From Podocnemis expansa (taxonomy: Eukaryota; Chordata; Testudines; Podocnemididae), in assembly GCA_007922195.1 (NCBI GenBank), contig ML682013.1, forward strand, positions 22,074,645 to 22,138,644: 64,000 nucleotides of DNA, given 5' to 3'. This document shows, one piece after another, positions 46,475 to 58,458 of this stretch. A program made the translations under genes and the position numbers. Each line of letters begins with the position of its first letter. Position 1 is the first letter of the stretch. Below the pieces are notes generated by a model. That model ran no database searches. It was not told the DNA's origin and was given only the letters and a program-made list of their open reading frames with translations.

Positions 46475-47160
46475 AGGGCTACTGACAACAGTACCTAGGC
46501 ATCTCCATGACAATCAACAAACATCCCTACAGCTTGAGCTAAGAACCAAGTTCTAGAAAGCTGTAATGGAGTCTCATGCTCTTGATCTGAGTACAAAGGA
46601 GGACATAGTGCTTGTGCCTTGCTTTGTGGTTGATCAGATCATGTTTTATTTATTTATCACATTGTTAATCCCAATAGTGGTGTTATGCACTGTTTGCTAG
46701 TTTGTGACAATAATTGATATAGACAAATGCTGTATAGAATTATAAATATTTTTATGGTACTGAGAAGTGGTTGAAAATGCCTGTCTAGGCTAGGGCCCAC
46801 ATATGCATGATAGGGGCCTGGACAATACTGGATGGGGGCCCAGAGACTAGGAAGGATCCAGGGCCTAGCAATTATACTTTAACCACTGTGGAGACAGGTC
46901 CAGGAGCAATGGTGCAGAGTGGCTCCTTTTCCTTGCTGGCCCTGTCCCTGAGCTGGGGAGCAGGGCCAGCAGGTTATAGGAGCAGTGGCATGCATGTGGC
47001 ACTTGTGGGCCTTAGGTCCTGCTGGAAGCATGTCTAGAGGGGGTGAACAGCCACGGTGCCCCACGGTGCCACAGGGCTAGGTGCCCTGCATTCTGGTGTG
47101 ACTAGATGCATATGCCAGCTTTTGCACATGGGCTGGGGGTTGCTGACCCCTGATCTAAAA

Positions 47161-48879
47161 TGTTGCCACTTCTATTGAATTGTATAAAAGATTTTAATTA
47201 AAACAGAGTTTCTTAAGTCATAACATTCTCAGACTTATTTACGCCAATGACATTATATAAATGATACTAAATAATTTTAAAAGTGAGGGCTGGATTGCCT
47301 TGGATTTTACCTAGAAAGCTGGAAATGGCTTTGAGCTTTGATGCACGTATTCTCTCTGACTCTTTCCTCTGGGTGGAGAAAGCACTTTCCGCCAAAAGTA
47401 GAATGTAAATAGGCTTCAGTCTCCTGAGATCTCTTGAAAGTCCAGGCCATCTGCATAAATGCCCGGTGGTTTTGCATTGCTTCCTTCCTTCTCTTGTTGA
47501 GCCTCCATAATGTAATGTCTTTGTCAGACAATTCAGACTAATCATCTGCTCTGAGCCCCTGCAAAGAATCCTTACATTCCATAAGAGGAAAGCTTTGATT
47601 TGGGTCATTCATTGGTCAGCTTTTAAACATGTGACATTTATAGTTTAGTAAAATTAACTTTTATGTGGCATTGACAGAATTCATGAATGCAGAGATGTTG
47701 ATCTTTCCTAGTTCCCAGTAATCCTCCCAATTTTTACATGGAATTCCAAAATTCAGTCTTTAAATAGCTAGTTTTGCAAACACGTGCGTGTCTGTTTGTA
47801 ACCACTGCTTGGGTTCTATGGACATAGCAAATAGCACTGCCATAGCTTGGAAGGAGGGGAAATGGGATAGGACACATTCTTTACCACTATCCCTGGGGCG
47901 TGTGCCACAGCTTCTTCACCGCAGATTGCTCAGGGAGGGTCTGATGGGAAACAAGCCACAGCAATCTTGAATGGACTGGGGTACTGCTGGATTTACCACC
48001 TGAGCCACAGGCTGCATGTTGCATTTTATTCTCCTGTGTGGCCCTGCTGGGTTGTGTTGACAGAGCTGTACTAGCAGGGTTGACCCAGTGCAGTTAGAGC
48101 AATGTTCCTCAACTGGTTTTGCACAGGCATAGTGAAAGGTGTTCTGTGACCGACTGCTCTTCACTGGCAGGGGGAAGGTGGATGAGTGTGGAGAGAGAAG
48201 GAGCAATGTGGGGAGCTGTGTCTCTCGAGATTTAAAAGGCCACAACAAAGCTTCCAGATTAGATGTCAGCATCTGCCACCACCTTGCTCCTTTTCTGCAG
48301 CTGGGACGTTTTATATTTCCTGCCATTGTTACCGCTGGCATTGAAATCTCTTGGGCATAACTTCCACAGTAAGACTTTCTTTGACAAGCCTCACTTCAAA
48401 AATACATGTGCTTTGTTTGAGCATGGAGCTCCAAAATTTCCCATTAAAATATTAACTAATAATTAAGGGCCCTAGGAGGTATGGGAGGGCACGTTCCTTG
48501 GACTAATTCTCCCTTTCTCTCTGTTTGGGAGTGAAGGTCATGGTGCAATAGGGCAACTCAGGGGGTCCAAGCCCTTTTGAATACACAGAGAGAGGAGCAG
48601 GGGAACATGTCTGATAGGCATCTCTGTTTTTCAGGGAAAGAGAGAAGTCCAAGTAACCTCCCTAATTTTTCCATAAACATCACAGAGCAAGGTTGACGTA
48701 TCTGTGAGTTAAATAATGTGGAATTCTGCATTTCAGGTGGTGCAAATAATACTAAAATTGTCACACTTTGAAACACAGTTGCTGAGGTTGAGGTGATACA
48801 GAGGGGATTAAATGAAGTTGGCAAAAAGTTTGGGAAAAGTTTTGCCTGGCCCAAGCTACTCCACTAAAGACCTGACATA
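47161..48879. other. No gene recognised
   Basis: The frames at 47267-47608 (-), 47916-48341 (-, 141 codons) and 48558-48854 (-) show no recognisable domain. CAATGTTCCTCAACTGGTTT near 48101 looks like a stray hAT end. Confidence 0.4.
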
Positions 48880-48887
48880 TCTGAGCC

Positions 48888-49333
48888 AAGGGGCATCGCT
48901 GGTGCCGGGCACTCGGGGCCCATGCTCCGAATCCCGGCGCCAGTGCCCCGGGTCCCGTGGGGCCCTGCCTCTTCTGGTCTCTGGCCCGATGGGGCCAGAG
49001 ATCCGGGGCCCAGCCACCAGCAGCCACTGCGGCCACTCCTGTCCCCGTCCAGTGATCCTGGGTCCAGCTGCCTGCGGCCGCGGCTGCCACTCTTGGTCCC
49101 ATCCCCGGCCCCAGCCCCGGCTGGGGATCTGGGGCCCACCCGCCCGTGGCCCAATCCCCAGCTGGGGATCTAGCCATGGCCGCTGCTCTTGGGGCAGTCC
49201 CCGGCCAGGGGTCTGGGGCCCAGCCACCCACGGCTGCTCCCGGCCCTGTCCCTGGCTGGGGACATGGCCTGCGGGCGGGGGGCGGGCCCTGGGCTGGTGT
49301 CCCGGGTCCTTCCCCAGGGCACCAACGCTCCTG
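48888..49333. mobile_element. GC-rich hAT-type element, family A copy 3
   Basis: It begins AAGGGGCATCGCTGGTGCC (first base changed from C) and ends CACCAACGCTCCTG. Identical octamers TCTGAGCC flank it (48880-48887 and 49334-49341). It is longer (446 bp) than copies 1 and 2 because the internal CTGGGGATC(T/C)GGGGCCCA-type units are repeated more often. Six overlapping frames of 66-186 codons come from its composition. Confidence 0.9.
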
Positions 49334-49341
49334 TCTGAGCC

Positions 49342-50198
49342 TCTTCCACCTCAGGAAGGAATTTTGACATAGAGATTAAATAATATTTGCAGAAAAGAAA
49401 CAGTCAGACTGAAGACCTAGTATGCATGAAAAGAAAATGCCATGGATTGATTATAGATAGTCACAGAACCCACTTATTGGGGGTTCATTAACCAAATCAA
49501 TTAACAGAAATTTTTTTAATCCTGCAGTCTGCTCCATGTGGCCGTCAAAATGTAATGGCAGTCAAAATGTAATTCTGTAAAGTTTAGAAACAGAGGTCCA
49601 TTATAAATAATTATATATTACCCATTTAAACTGTCCTTATCACAGGAATACTTCCAAACAATACTGTGGATGCAGCAGCAAGATCTGTAATTTCTTCTGT
49701 ATAGATTTCAAGTACTGGGTACGCTGTGGGTCCATTATTCTGTCATTAAATCTTCAATCCCATATAAGAATCAAAATATGTAAACAGGGCATTGTTGAAA
49801 ATATGTGATTTACTGCTTGAGAGGACTATTTCACACAACTGACAATAATAACTGACACTTAACGGGTTTATTAACTATGAAAATAATTTACCAAGTAAGC
49901 ATGACTGGAAGAAATGATTGGCATAAATAGAAAGCAAAATTAAAAAAAAAAAAAGAGCACAGTGACCCTTCCATTACAGTAAAACTAAGGTCACTCTTTT
50001 CCACTGATTCAATTGTTAAATATCCTGTTCAAAACATATGTTGTTGCATTAAACAAAATGCCCTTTGTTACACTGAACACCTCAATGTTACCAGGATGAA
50101 TTGTCTGGTTTTCTGCTTAATATTTCTGTGTCTTTTGAAATGACAAATACTAATGTTTGGCAGAAGCTTTTCAGTATATACATAAAGCCTCCACTTAC
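49342..50198. other. No gene recognised
   Basis: AT-rich sequence without a recognisable repeat. Confidence 0.5.
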
Positions 50199-50320
50199 AA
50201 AGATTTATTGATCCCTCAGTAAATGATGTGCCTTTCACAGTATCTGTGTCCGATAATGACTCACAACAAGGGCCAGGAGAGTTCAAAACCTTGAGATTTA
50301 ATCTATGTACTAACCAGATA
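50199..50320 (-). other. Candidate internal exon (122 bp)
   Basis: On the minus strand CTTTCTGGCTCTTGCAG (a reasonable acceptor) precedes position 50320, and a full consensus donor GTAAGT (50193-50198) follows position 50199. Between them 40 codons are open, starting IWLVHRLNLKVLNSP and ending FTEGSINL, with one extra base at each side. I do not recognise the peptide and found no partner exon, so this could be chance. Confidence 0.25.
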
Positions 50321-51074
50321 CTGCAAGAGCCAGAAAGTTCCATCTTTTGTAAATATAGGCTTTCTCTTTTTACTTAGTTCACCTGCATCCCGCAGAGCAT
50401 CTTGCTGTGTTTAAGGATCTGTCTTCATTTCCATGCTAGCTGTTTTGCCCCATATTTTACTAATTGCTTCCTATCACTGGCATTTTTTGGAGAATGTTGG
50501 GTGGTGTCTTGTATGTAACCGACTCATTGAAAATTGTCAGCAGTAGGAATAAATTCAGTTAAGTATATTATGCTAAAAGTTGTGAATCTGATTTTTTTTT
50601 TGCCTTTTCTCTCTCTCTCTCTTTCTTTTCCAGTTAGATTCATTCTGTCCTGACTCATACAGTTCTCTCTTCTGTGTTTTGACTAATGGATTGCCCAGTT
50701 TTATTATTCTCTCTTCTTTTACTGGGTTATCTTACTTCAGTAAACATTGTTTCATTTAATGCCATTCCTTTATGTCTTTTGGATTTGCCTTCATTCTCTG
50801 TTGTCTATCTCGGTTTTCCCCTGTATTTGGTTGTCTCTTCTCTCTTTGTCTGTCTGTCTGTCAAGGCATTTATACTGTGCTCATCTATGTCTAATTCTTC
50901 AAATTATCTAGTGGCCACATCAGTTGATGGGTTTCTGATGTTAATGGGAGCTGATGGTGTTGAGCACTTACCTGAAATGTGTCCATGACTTCTTGTTTTT
51001 CCCTGTATTGGCTCTCAGTGGTCATCCTCCCCATCTCTCTTTGTCACTCTACTGTTTATAACAGTGTATTTTAA
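50321..51074. other. Pyrimidine-rich, no gene recognised
   Basis: T/C-rich from about 50590 to 51060, including CT and TGTC runs. The 100-codon frame at 50686-50988 is Leu/Ser/Phe-rich through this bias and matches nothing I know. Confidence 0.45.
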
Positions 51075-51137
51075 ATTCCTCTTCGAGCGCTGCTTGGATA
51101 CATTCAGTAATTGGTGTTTCTGTGCAGCAGTGCCTGA

Positions 51138-53141
51138 TTGGTCAGAATTTTTTGCCCTAGCCTGTCAGAAGAGGGCAGGCAGCCACAGCCCCCCATGCCA
51201 CCCCGTGGCTATATATGTGGCTGCCGCCCAACCCCTCCCCAGTTTCATTTCTTCCCCTTCTGCATCAGTTGTGGAACTGCCTGCTCCTTGTGGTTCACAA
51301 GCAGCCTGTCCAATCAATCGCTTTATGAGCGTTTCGCCCGATTGGGAACATTTATTTGTAGTCCTAGTTCCACTGAAGATCTCCCCTCTCGGGCCAGAAC
51401 ATTGCACTCCTACGTTGTCTGCCATGCCGTAGTTTAACCCTATGCCAAATGCGGCAAGGCCTTCCTGCGGGACAATCCCCACAAGAAGTGCCTTCGGTGC
51501 CTGGGTGAAAGCCATATGGTCACCGCTTGCTCCATCTGTCTGTCCTTCAAACCAAGGACAATCAAGAACAGAGAGCAAAGGTGCCATACCCTGGCCTCTG
51601 AGCAGGCTCAGCACTCCTCCCCCAAGGCTTCAGGACCTCCTGCAGCACCACGTGCCAGTTCGGCACTGGAACCCGTCTGACACTGTGCCGACAGGAGTTG
51701 CAGCTTACAGTACAAGCTCGGTACCAACCTCAGTACTGTGGCACCAACACAGCCCCACATCTTCGACACGGGGCTCCCCTCGGGACCGGTTGGGGTTGAC
51801 TCTGGTACTGAAGCTCTGGATCAGCCCCACGTCTTTGACACGGAGCTCCCCCGGGGACTGGTTGGAGTCAGTGCTGATCCTAACAACCCCAGAGGCAGTG
51901 GAGGCTGCGAGGGTGCTCCTCCTCCTCCCCACACCTCGCTCCCCGACGCAGGTTAGGAAAGGGAAGCCAGCCTTCATGTCCAAGGCCTGGGCCATACAAA
52001 AGGCACTGCTCCCCCTCCCTGCCACCAGCCCCAGGCTCCCAAGCTCCAGAGCCCATCATCCCCTTGGCTCCTGCTACTGTGGAGCCATCGCCTTGGCAGC
52101 ATATCACCCTGCTGTCTCTGGTAACTCCCCGAGGGTCCCAAGATGCTTCCCTCTGCTCCAGCCTGGGATAAGGGTCTTCAAGGGTCTCCAAGCGGCCTCA
52201 GCACCAGGTTTCAGCACCGTCACCCTTCTGGTACCCCCCTCCTCCACAAATGGTCCCTGCAGGAATTCCCTATATCTGCACCGCTACTGCCTCCGGCACT
52301 GGGAAGAGCCTTAAACCCGGTGCCGTGCTTCTACATGGACGATTTTTGGTGCATTTTGATCTCCTGCACTGTCTTGGCCCACATGGGAATGGAGGTCCAA
52401 TCCTCCAAAGCGCCCTCTGACACCTTATTTGAGCCAGTGTTTTCTTTGGCAGAACCAGTCATGGTTCCCCTCCACTCTAGCGTTTGGGACCTGGCCTCCT
52501 CCTGCTGGCAAAACCTGGGTTCCATCTCCCCAGTTTCAGATACGGCGGGACTCAAGTACAGAGTCTCAGGGCTGGAGTTCCCCTCACTCACCCACCACCC
52601 AGTCCCACCATGTGATGTGGTGGAAGCAGCCTTAGGGCCGGGACAGACTCCCCACAATCCCCTCCTGACATCGAGGGACGCAAGGGAGTTAGAGTTACTG
52701 GGTTGGAAAGTATACTCCTTCTCAGCCTTCCACTTGCAGGTCGCAAACAATCAGGCCCTAACCAGATACCTGTTAGATGTGTGGGAGCCAATAAACAATT
52801 TTAGACATCTACTCCTACCAGAAGCCAGGGAAGAGTATGATGCCTTACTGGAGGAGGGTAAAATAGCATCCCAGGGCCTCCTCCTGTCAGCCTGGGACAT
52901 GGTGGATAAGGCAGCCCGCACTATGGCCTCAGCTGTAACCCTGCGCCACGCAGCTTGGCTACGGAAAGCCAGAGTGCCCCCAACCTCACAACAGGTTGCC
53001 CTTGATCTGCCCTTTGGGGGTGACACCTTCTTTCCACCAGAGACCTCGGCCATCTTGTGTACCACTTGTGACCCCCGGGGGGAGCAAAACTACCGCAGCC
53101 TTCTCCTGATGGGGCCTCTTCCATGTCCTCCGGCCCCATAA
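51138..53141 (+). pseudogene. DIRS ORF1 (gag-like), four in-frame stops
   Basis: One reading frame runs through the whole region with stops at 51435-51437, 51678-51680, 51954-51956 and 52122-52124, and no net frameshift. A zinc-finger-like module follows the first stop: Cys codons at 51450, 51489, 51498, 51528 and 51537 and His at 51513, within KCLRCLGESH and CSICLSFKPRT. A Pro/Ser-rich variable part comes next. From 52143 the frame is open for 332 codons and carries the conserved C-terminal domain (VANNQALTRYLLDVWEPI, EEGKIASQGLLLSAWD, AARTMASAV, LDLPFGGDTFF). ORF1 proteins are thought to be nucleic-acid-binding, capsid-like. The start codon is uncertain; 51138 is simply the first Met of the open stretch. 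The 290-codon frame at 51442-52314 is out of frame with all these motifs and is a shadow. Confidence 0.8.
51750..51893 (+). repeat. 72-bp direct duplication inside DIRS ORF1
   Basis: Two adjacent 72-base units, beginning CAGCCCCAC(A/G)TCTT(C/T)GACACG, lie at 51750 and 51822. They are an exact 24 codons, so the duplication preserves the frame. The units have diverged slightly. Confidence 0.8.
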
Positions 53142-53840
53142 GGCCCGATAGTAAACTGACCAGCTCCTCCGTTTTACAACAACTACTGGGGAGGACTTAA
53201 TCCTCACCACCACAACTTCAGTCCACCTGGCAGACCCCCCCCCTGGGCAAAGTCCCTGCCCTGTGCAACTCCAGAGAGGGATCCCAACTGGTTAATCAGC
53301 AGTATTAATTGTAATCACCACTCTCGCTGTCAATCACCCAAACCCTGCCCTGGAGTGCCCACTGTCTTGGGACCATCCTTCCGAGCTGATAGACAGCCCC
53401 CCCCCCCGTTCCCCATGGTGAGAGTGGGTGGTTCAGAGGTTAAGTAGCCTTTCCTCCTTCGGGTAGGATCAAGGTCAACCCATATCCATAACCCCCTCTA
53501 TTGACTCTAAGGCTTTCAACACCTGAGAGTTGTCAGCTCTCGCTTCCCTTCCCACAGAAGGCATTTGCTCCCCTACCCCCGACAGTTGGGTGGGAGCCGC
53601 CCATCCTTCCTTATACGCCGCTCTAACCAGCCCTTCCCCGTGTCACCAATGGAATTAGCTGGTGCTTATATAAAGCTCATGCCCAATCAACCCCACCCAG
53701 GGTTCTAAGGCCATTGGAGTCTGAGAGGAAAAATGAAGAGACCTTAGTTTGGTTGAGAATAAGTCCAGCTCACACTCCCAAAGAGGAATAACACTAGGCC
53801 TCCTGGGTTCCAGAGAATGCACCTGTGTCTAATAATTATT
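53142..53840 (+). other. Unassigned flank of DIRS ORF1, perhaps its 3' part
   Basis: GC-rich compared with the DNA that follows, with a run of C at about 53398-53408. It does not resemble DIRS reverse transcriptase. It may be the 3' region of a non-autonomous DIRS derivative, or another element. Confidence 0.35.
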
Positions 53841-55776
53841 ATTTAATTTAAGTTTGCTATTGCTGATTGTTACTTCATTTGTGTTTTATACCTGCCCATC
53901 TGTATAATGTGCTGTTATATGCACTTACAAGTATAACAATTTGTTCAGGGCTGCAAACAATTTTTGACCTTTCCCCCTCTAATTTTAGTAGGATTGCCCC
54001 AAGGTTTTAATAAAACCAGTTAACTTCAAAACAAGAAATGCTAGTAACTGCCAATTATTTTAAATAATTTTAAATTTGTTTGAGACCTAGTTCAGTGGAT
54101 CCTCAAACCTAATGAACCATGTAAATTAAAAAAAAAAAAAAAAAAGAATGGAAGAAAAAAGTGCAGAAGACTAGTTTTGTAACTGTAACACTTTTCCTTC
54201 CATCGCTGTAGATGGGAAAAGATGCAGTCCCAATGGATTTAACAATATTCGCTGCATTTTTCTTTTCAGAGACCTGTCATATCACCTAAAGAATATGTAC
54301 TTTCTCGAGAGGCTTCAAAAGGGCTTATGAAAAGCTGGGTGTCCTGCTGTAATATACTAAAAACAGATTACATTTTCAAGTAAAATCTAGGATATGATTA
54401 AATGTGTATAGCTATTGAAACACATCCATGTTTGAATTATCCATAACTACAGTACATTAGTAAAATTAACTGCATTGCTATTGCTATCTCAGCTGTTGCT
54501 TTTACATAGATATCAGTTGAATCTCATAACTATTTGGACAGTAAGTCTGTTTTTGCCTTGGTGTCCTAAGGAAATAACCCTTTGTCCTCTCAAAGCAGTT
54601 GCTGTCCATTGTGATGTTCAATGAATTTTTTAAAATTTATTTTGAAAATTCACAGTAGTACAAATGACTAATGGTTTAATGGATGTGGTTTGGCAAGTAT
54701 TATGAGTTGGGTTTGATGCAATGCATTGTTTGTACATTAATATTGCACAGAATCCTTTACATGAAAGCAAAATAACCATCCATGTGTGGATAACAACAAG
54801 GCTAGGTTAAAGGTCAAGTAGCTACATGTTGTTTGTAATAATCTTTCATACTATATTTTCTTTGATGCAATGAATATTCACCAAGGGAATGGTTATTTTA
54901 ACTGAGTGATTTGTAGCTGGATGTAAGCCAAATTACTTTGACTCTTGGGAATGAATACAAGTGACATACAAGGATAGCACTAAATATATTCATTGTGAAG
55001 TTGGCAATCTGAATAAATATTAAAAGTAGTATTATGCCTGAATGTATCCTTAATCATAATTGTCTTGCTATTGGCTGAAAATTTTGTTATATTTGAATGA
55101 ACTATTCACATATACAAATGCTTGAGTGATCTTATTAAAACTGCCTAATGAAACTGCTGTACACTGTGAAATTTTTGCCAAGATATTTGAAAATGCAATT
55201 AACTAAGATAAAGGTATAATAATAGAAATTACTTACATAGAAGAAAAATATTTGTGTTATTTAGACTGCATTCTTAGTGACCTTCTATTTCTTTGTGAGT
55301 TTTTTTTTTTTTTTGAGTATAATGAAATATCTCTTTTGTAGCATCCTTGAAAGGGATAGTGAATGAATAATTATTTCCATGTGTATTACTAATGACTTAT
55401 TTCTGTGGTGTAGAATGTTAAAGCCAGGTATCTTAAAGCATATAGCTATATTCTCACATTTTTGCTTGGAAGCTATACTCACTCATCTGTGGACTGTTAA
55501 AATAGATCCCAGAGAATTCAAAAAGCTTTCCTATCTGTTCAAGAGGCAGTAATTTCTGCATAGTTAAGGTTGCCTTCATTTCTCTTTAAAGAGCTCTGTT
55601 TCAGCATTCTTATACTTTTCTGTGTAATATGAGGTTTGTCTTGAAAATTGCTTTAAACTCTGAAGAGAAAGGTGAATGTCGTAATACAAAAAATGTCTTG
55701 TAACTTCAAACTTAGTTGGTGGTTAAATCTCCATGAAATCTTATGCACTAGCTGTATTTTTGAAAATGGTTTATAG
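53841..55776. other. AT-rich, no gene recognised
   Basis: Contains an A-run of 18 at 54128-54145 and a T-run at about 55300-55314. Apart from the weak exon candidate at 54270, nothing is recognisable. Confidence 0.45.
54270..54383 (+). other. Weak candidate terminal exon
   Basis: A good acceptor-like tract, GCATTTTTCTTTTCAG, ends at 54269. It is followed by 37 open codons (RPVISPKEYVLSREASKGLM...) and a TAA at 54381-54383. No matching upstream exon or nearby polyadenylation signal is apparent, so the call is weak. Confidence 0.18.
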
Positions 55777-55974
55777 CAAGGGTCTCAAACTCAAATCACC
55801 ATGAAGGCTGCAGAAAGACTAATACATGGCTGCATGAGGACTACTACGTTAGCCCGAGGGCCGCATCACTGACACCTTTTCATACAATGATATTGCAAAT
55901 ATCAGTAACATTAGTGTTGTGGAATAGCTTTAGGGGCCACATGCAGCCCATGGGCCACGTGTTTGAGACCCCTG
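55777..55974. mobile_element. hAT-type MITE (CARGGGTCTCAAAC ends)
   Basis: The left end CAAGGGTCTCAAACTC and right end GTGTTTGAGACCCCTG are inverted repeats. Flanks GTTTATAG (55769-55776) and GTTTATAC (55975-55982) agree at 7 of 8 bases. The interior has GGGCCGCATCA and GGGCCACATGCAGCCCATGG, typical of this MITE family. Non-coding. Confidence 0.88.
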
Positions 55975-55982
55975 GTTTATAC

Positions 55983-57393
55983 TGAAGTGAAGCTATTTAG
56001 ATTTTTGTGTTGTAGGTAGTTTTTTGAGGGTAGTTTGGGCCAAGTCCTAGATGTTTTTGGTAGGTAGTTAGGGCCAAGTCCTAGATATTTTATGTGGGAA
56101 TTACGGGGCCAATCTTGTTCCAGTTTCTGTCAGTAGAAGTTGTTCTACCATTTGCTTAGTGGGAGCAGGCTTGAGTATGTGTTTATTAAGAATAGATTTC
56201 TTTTTTTTTTGACTGGTTGAACCTTGGAAAAAATATAAGAGGTTTTCTATAGCAGAGAGTGAACAACAATCTTGGTTTTGAACTCAAGTTGCAGAAGTGC
56301 CACAGTTCCTGCCTCACACCTTAGTTATGTGCTGGTTAATATTAGAAGGGCGATATTCTTCCTATAATTAAGGTTCCGCTACATGTCCACTCAGGCTGAT
56401 TTTGATGGCTTGCAGTTAAAATAGAATCTTTTATGTGTTCATATTTTTATTTTTGTGTCATTGAGAAGCAGAACAATTTCTGCAGATTCTTAAATAGAAT
56501 TTGAAGTCTATCCAAAGAAAATACTTTACAATGGCTTCATTTTGAACATTTTGCCAAGTGTTTAGTGTCCTTTTGTGGTTCTCTACCTGTTCAATAGAAT
56601 CACATTACACTTCATAATTTGAAACAGGTAGATTTTTGACATCAGTGTGTATAAGAGGCAGTGTCTGAGGAAAAGGATATTAAGGTAATTGGCATTATTT
56701 GGAAACTAAACATTCTTTGCTAACAAACAAGATCATTCAACAATGTAGCTGATGGGGGGGAAAATGATTTGTTGTTATGGAGTTTAACATTATGAATGTC
56801 TTTTAAATGTAACCTATTTTACATTTAAATAAGAAATGTTCCCATGTGCCCAATTCCAATTACAATTAATTTTGGGTAGCTCTTGCATGACAATTGATGC
56901 CTCTTCTAAGCCAACCAGTTAATCACACTATAGCTTGTAATCCCAGAAAAAATAGTATAAACATAGTAGTAAGTGACAGCTGAGGGAAATCATGACTGGG
57001 TAACAATGAGAGGTGGTAGTGTTTAGTAGATCTGGTTGCATAGACAATTGGGGTTCATAAGTAGAGGAGCCCTGGATAACATTTTTCCTTATTAGTTTTG
57101 CCAGAAGGTAGAGAGACACCTTTCCCCTGCCTTACATGTATTTATTTTACAAAAGAATGTTAATTAAAAATTTGGGGACAGCTTCTCTGCCTCCTCTGAG
57201 TTTCTGTTCAATGCGTCAGAGCTCCTTGAATTTTTGTCTAGCACCATCTTCATGGTTTCTGTAGCCTGCAGTAGGAGACAACATTCCCCAAGGGATGGTT
57301 TTCTAGCTGAGGATAGTTGGAGTATTCTGTTCCCTTTCCCCAACCTTTGTTGATATGTCTTGTATGTTGGGGCTGTGGAGGAAGGTAGACTTA
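55983..57393. other. No gene recognised
   Basis: AT-rich. A near-duplicate phrase GGGCCAAGTCCTAGAT occurs twice (56037 and 56071), a small local duplication. Nothing else stands out. Confidence 0.45.
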
Positions 57394-58458
57394 CAGACTC
57401 TAAGGTCAGAACGGACCAGTATGATCATCTAGTCTGACCTCCTGCAAATGCAGGCCTCAAAACCTCAACCACCCACTCTAGCAATAAGCCTCTAACCTAA
57501 GCCTGGATTATTAACTTGTCAAATCATGATTTAAGGACTTTAATACAGAAAATTCATCAGCAGGTGAGCCATGCCCCCACACTACAGAGGAAGGTGAAAA
57601 CCCCCAGAAAGCTAGCCAATCAGCTGGGGGGGAAAATTCTTTCCCAACCCCAAATGTGGTGATCAGTTAAATTCTGAGCATGTGGATAAGTTTCACCAGC
57701 CAGTCACCCATGAAAGAATTTTCTGTAATAACTCAGAACTTGCTCCATCTACCCTCCCTTCTTAGGCCACTTGCATACCCACCACCAGTAGTCAAAGATC
57801 AGTCAATTTCCAAAGTAGGCCATTCCATCATACCATCCCCTTCATAAACTTTTTAAACTTAGTTTTGAAGGCAGTTATGTTTTTTTCCCCAACAGTTCAC
57901 CTTGGAAGGCTATTCCAGAACTTTACTCCTTTAGTGCTTGGAAACTTGTATCTAATTTTCAAGCTTAAATTTCCTGACAGATAGTTCGTATCCATTTGCT
58001 CTTGTGTCTACATCCATGCTCTACTCAAATAATTCTTCTTCTTCCCTGATATTTATCCCTCTGATGTATTTATAGAGGGCACTCATGTCACCCCTCAACC
58101 TTCTTTTTGTTAGGGTAAACAAGCCAAGCTCCTTAAGTCTTCTCTCATAAGGCAGGTTTTCCACTCTGTGGGCCATCCTTGTAGCCCTTCTCTGCACCTG
58201 TTCAATTTGAATTAATCTTTTTTAAACATGGGGGAAGAGAGCTACATGCAATATTCTAAATGGGGTCTCACCAGTGGCTTATATAGCAGCTCTAACACCT
58301 CCCTGTATCTACCTGAAATACCCTTCTGAGGCATTCTAGAACCAAATTAGCTTTTTTCCACAGGCACATTGCATCGGCAGCTCATAGTCCTCCTGCAGTC
58401 AACCAGTACTCCTAGATCCTTCTCCTCCTCAGTCCCTTCCAACTGATGCCTCCCCAAC

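Larger units (their letters stand above)
43552..47152. mobile_element. hAT-type locus of 3.6 kb with perfect 8-bp duplication, nested
   Basis: The left end TAGGGTTTGGCAACCT and right end GGTTGCTGACCCCTG are imperfect inverted repeats of a hAT family. The octamer ATCTAAAA flanks both sides exactly (43544-43551 and 47153-47160). Inside are a GC-rich block (43560-44150), an AT-rich TTTAAATTAAATG piece near 44190 typical of that MITE family, unrecognised sequence, a TG run and a CR1 (45757-46474). I take it as one old hAT insertion enlarged by later insertions. Confidence 0.65.
51075..53141 (+). mobile_element. Younger DIRS retrotransposon copy (ORF1 region)
   Basis: The left edge carries CCTCTTCGAGCGCTGCTTGG, resembling the start region of reptile DIRS elements. 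ORF1 follows in one frame to a TAA at 53139-53141. No reverse-transcriptase, RNase H or recombinase sequence follows, so the copy is non-autonomous or deleted. The family replicates through RT and integrates with a tyrosine recombinase, so no target duplication is expected. Confidence 0.75.

Noticed and set aside
48761..49372. Six overlapping 66-186 codon frames on both strands
   Set aside because: They all lie in or at the edges of the GC-rich hAT copy 48888-49333 and give Gly/Pro/Ala/Trp-rich nonsense.
51442..52314. 290-codon frame starting MPNAARPSCG
   Set aside because: It is out of frame with the DIRS zinc-finger and C-terminal motifs; the true frame is +2 relative to it and has stops.
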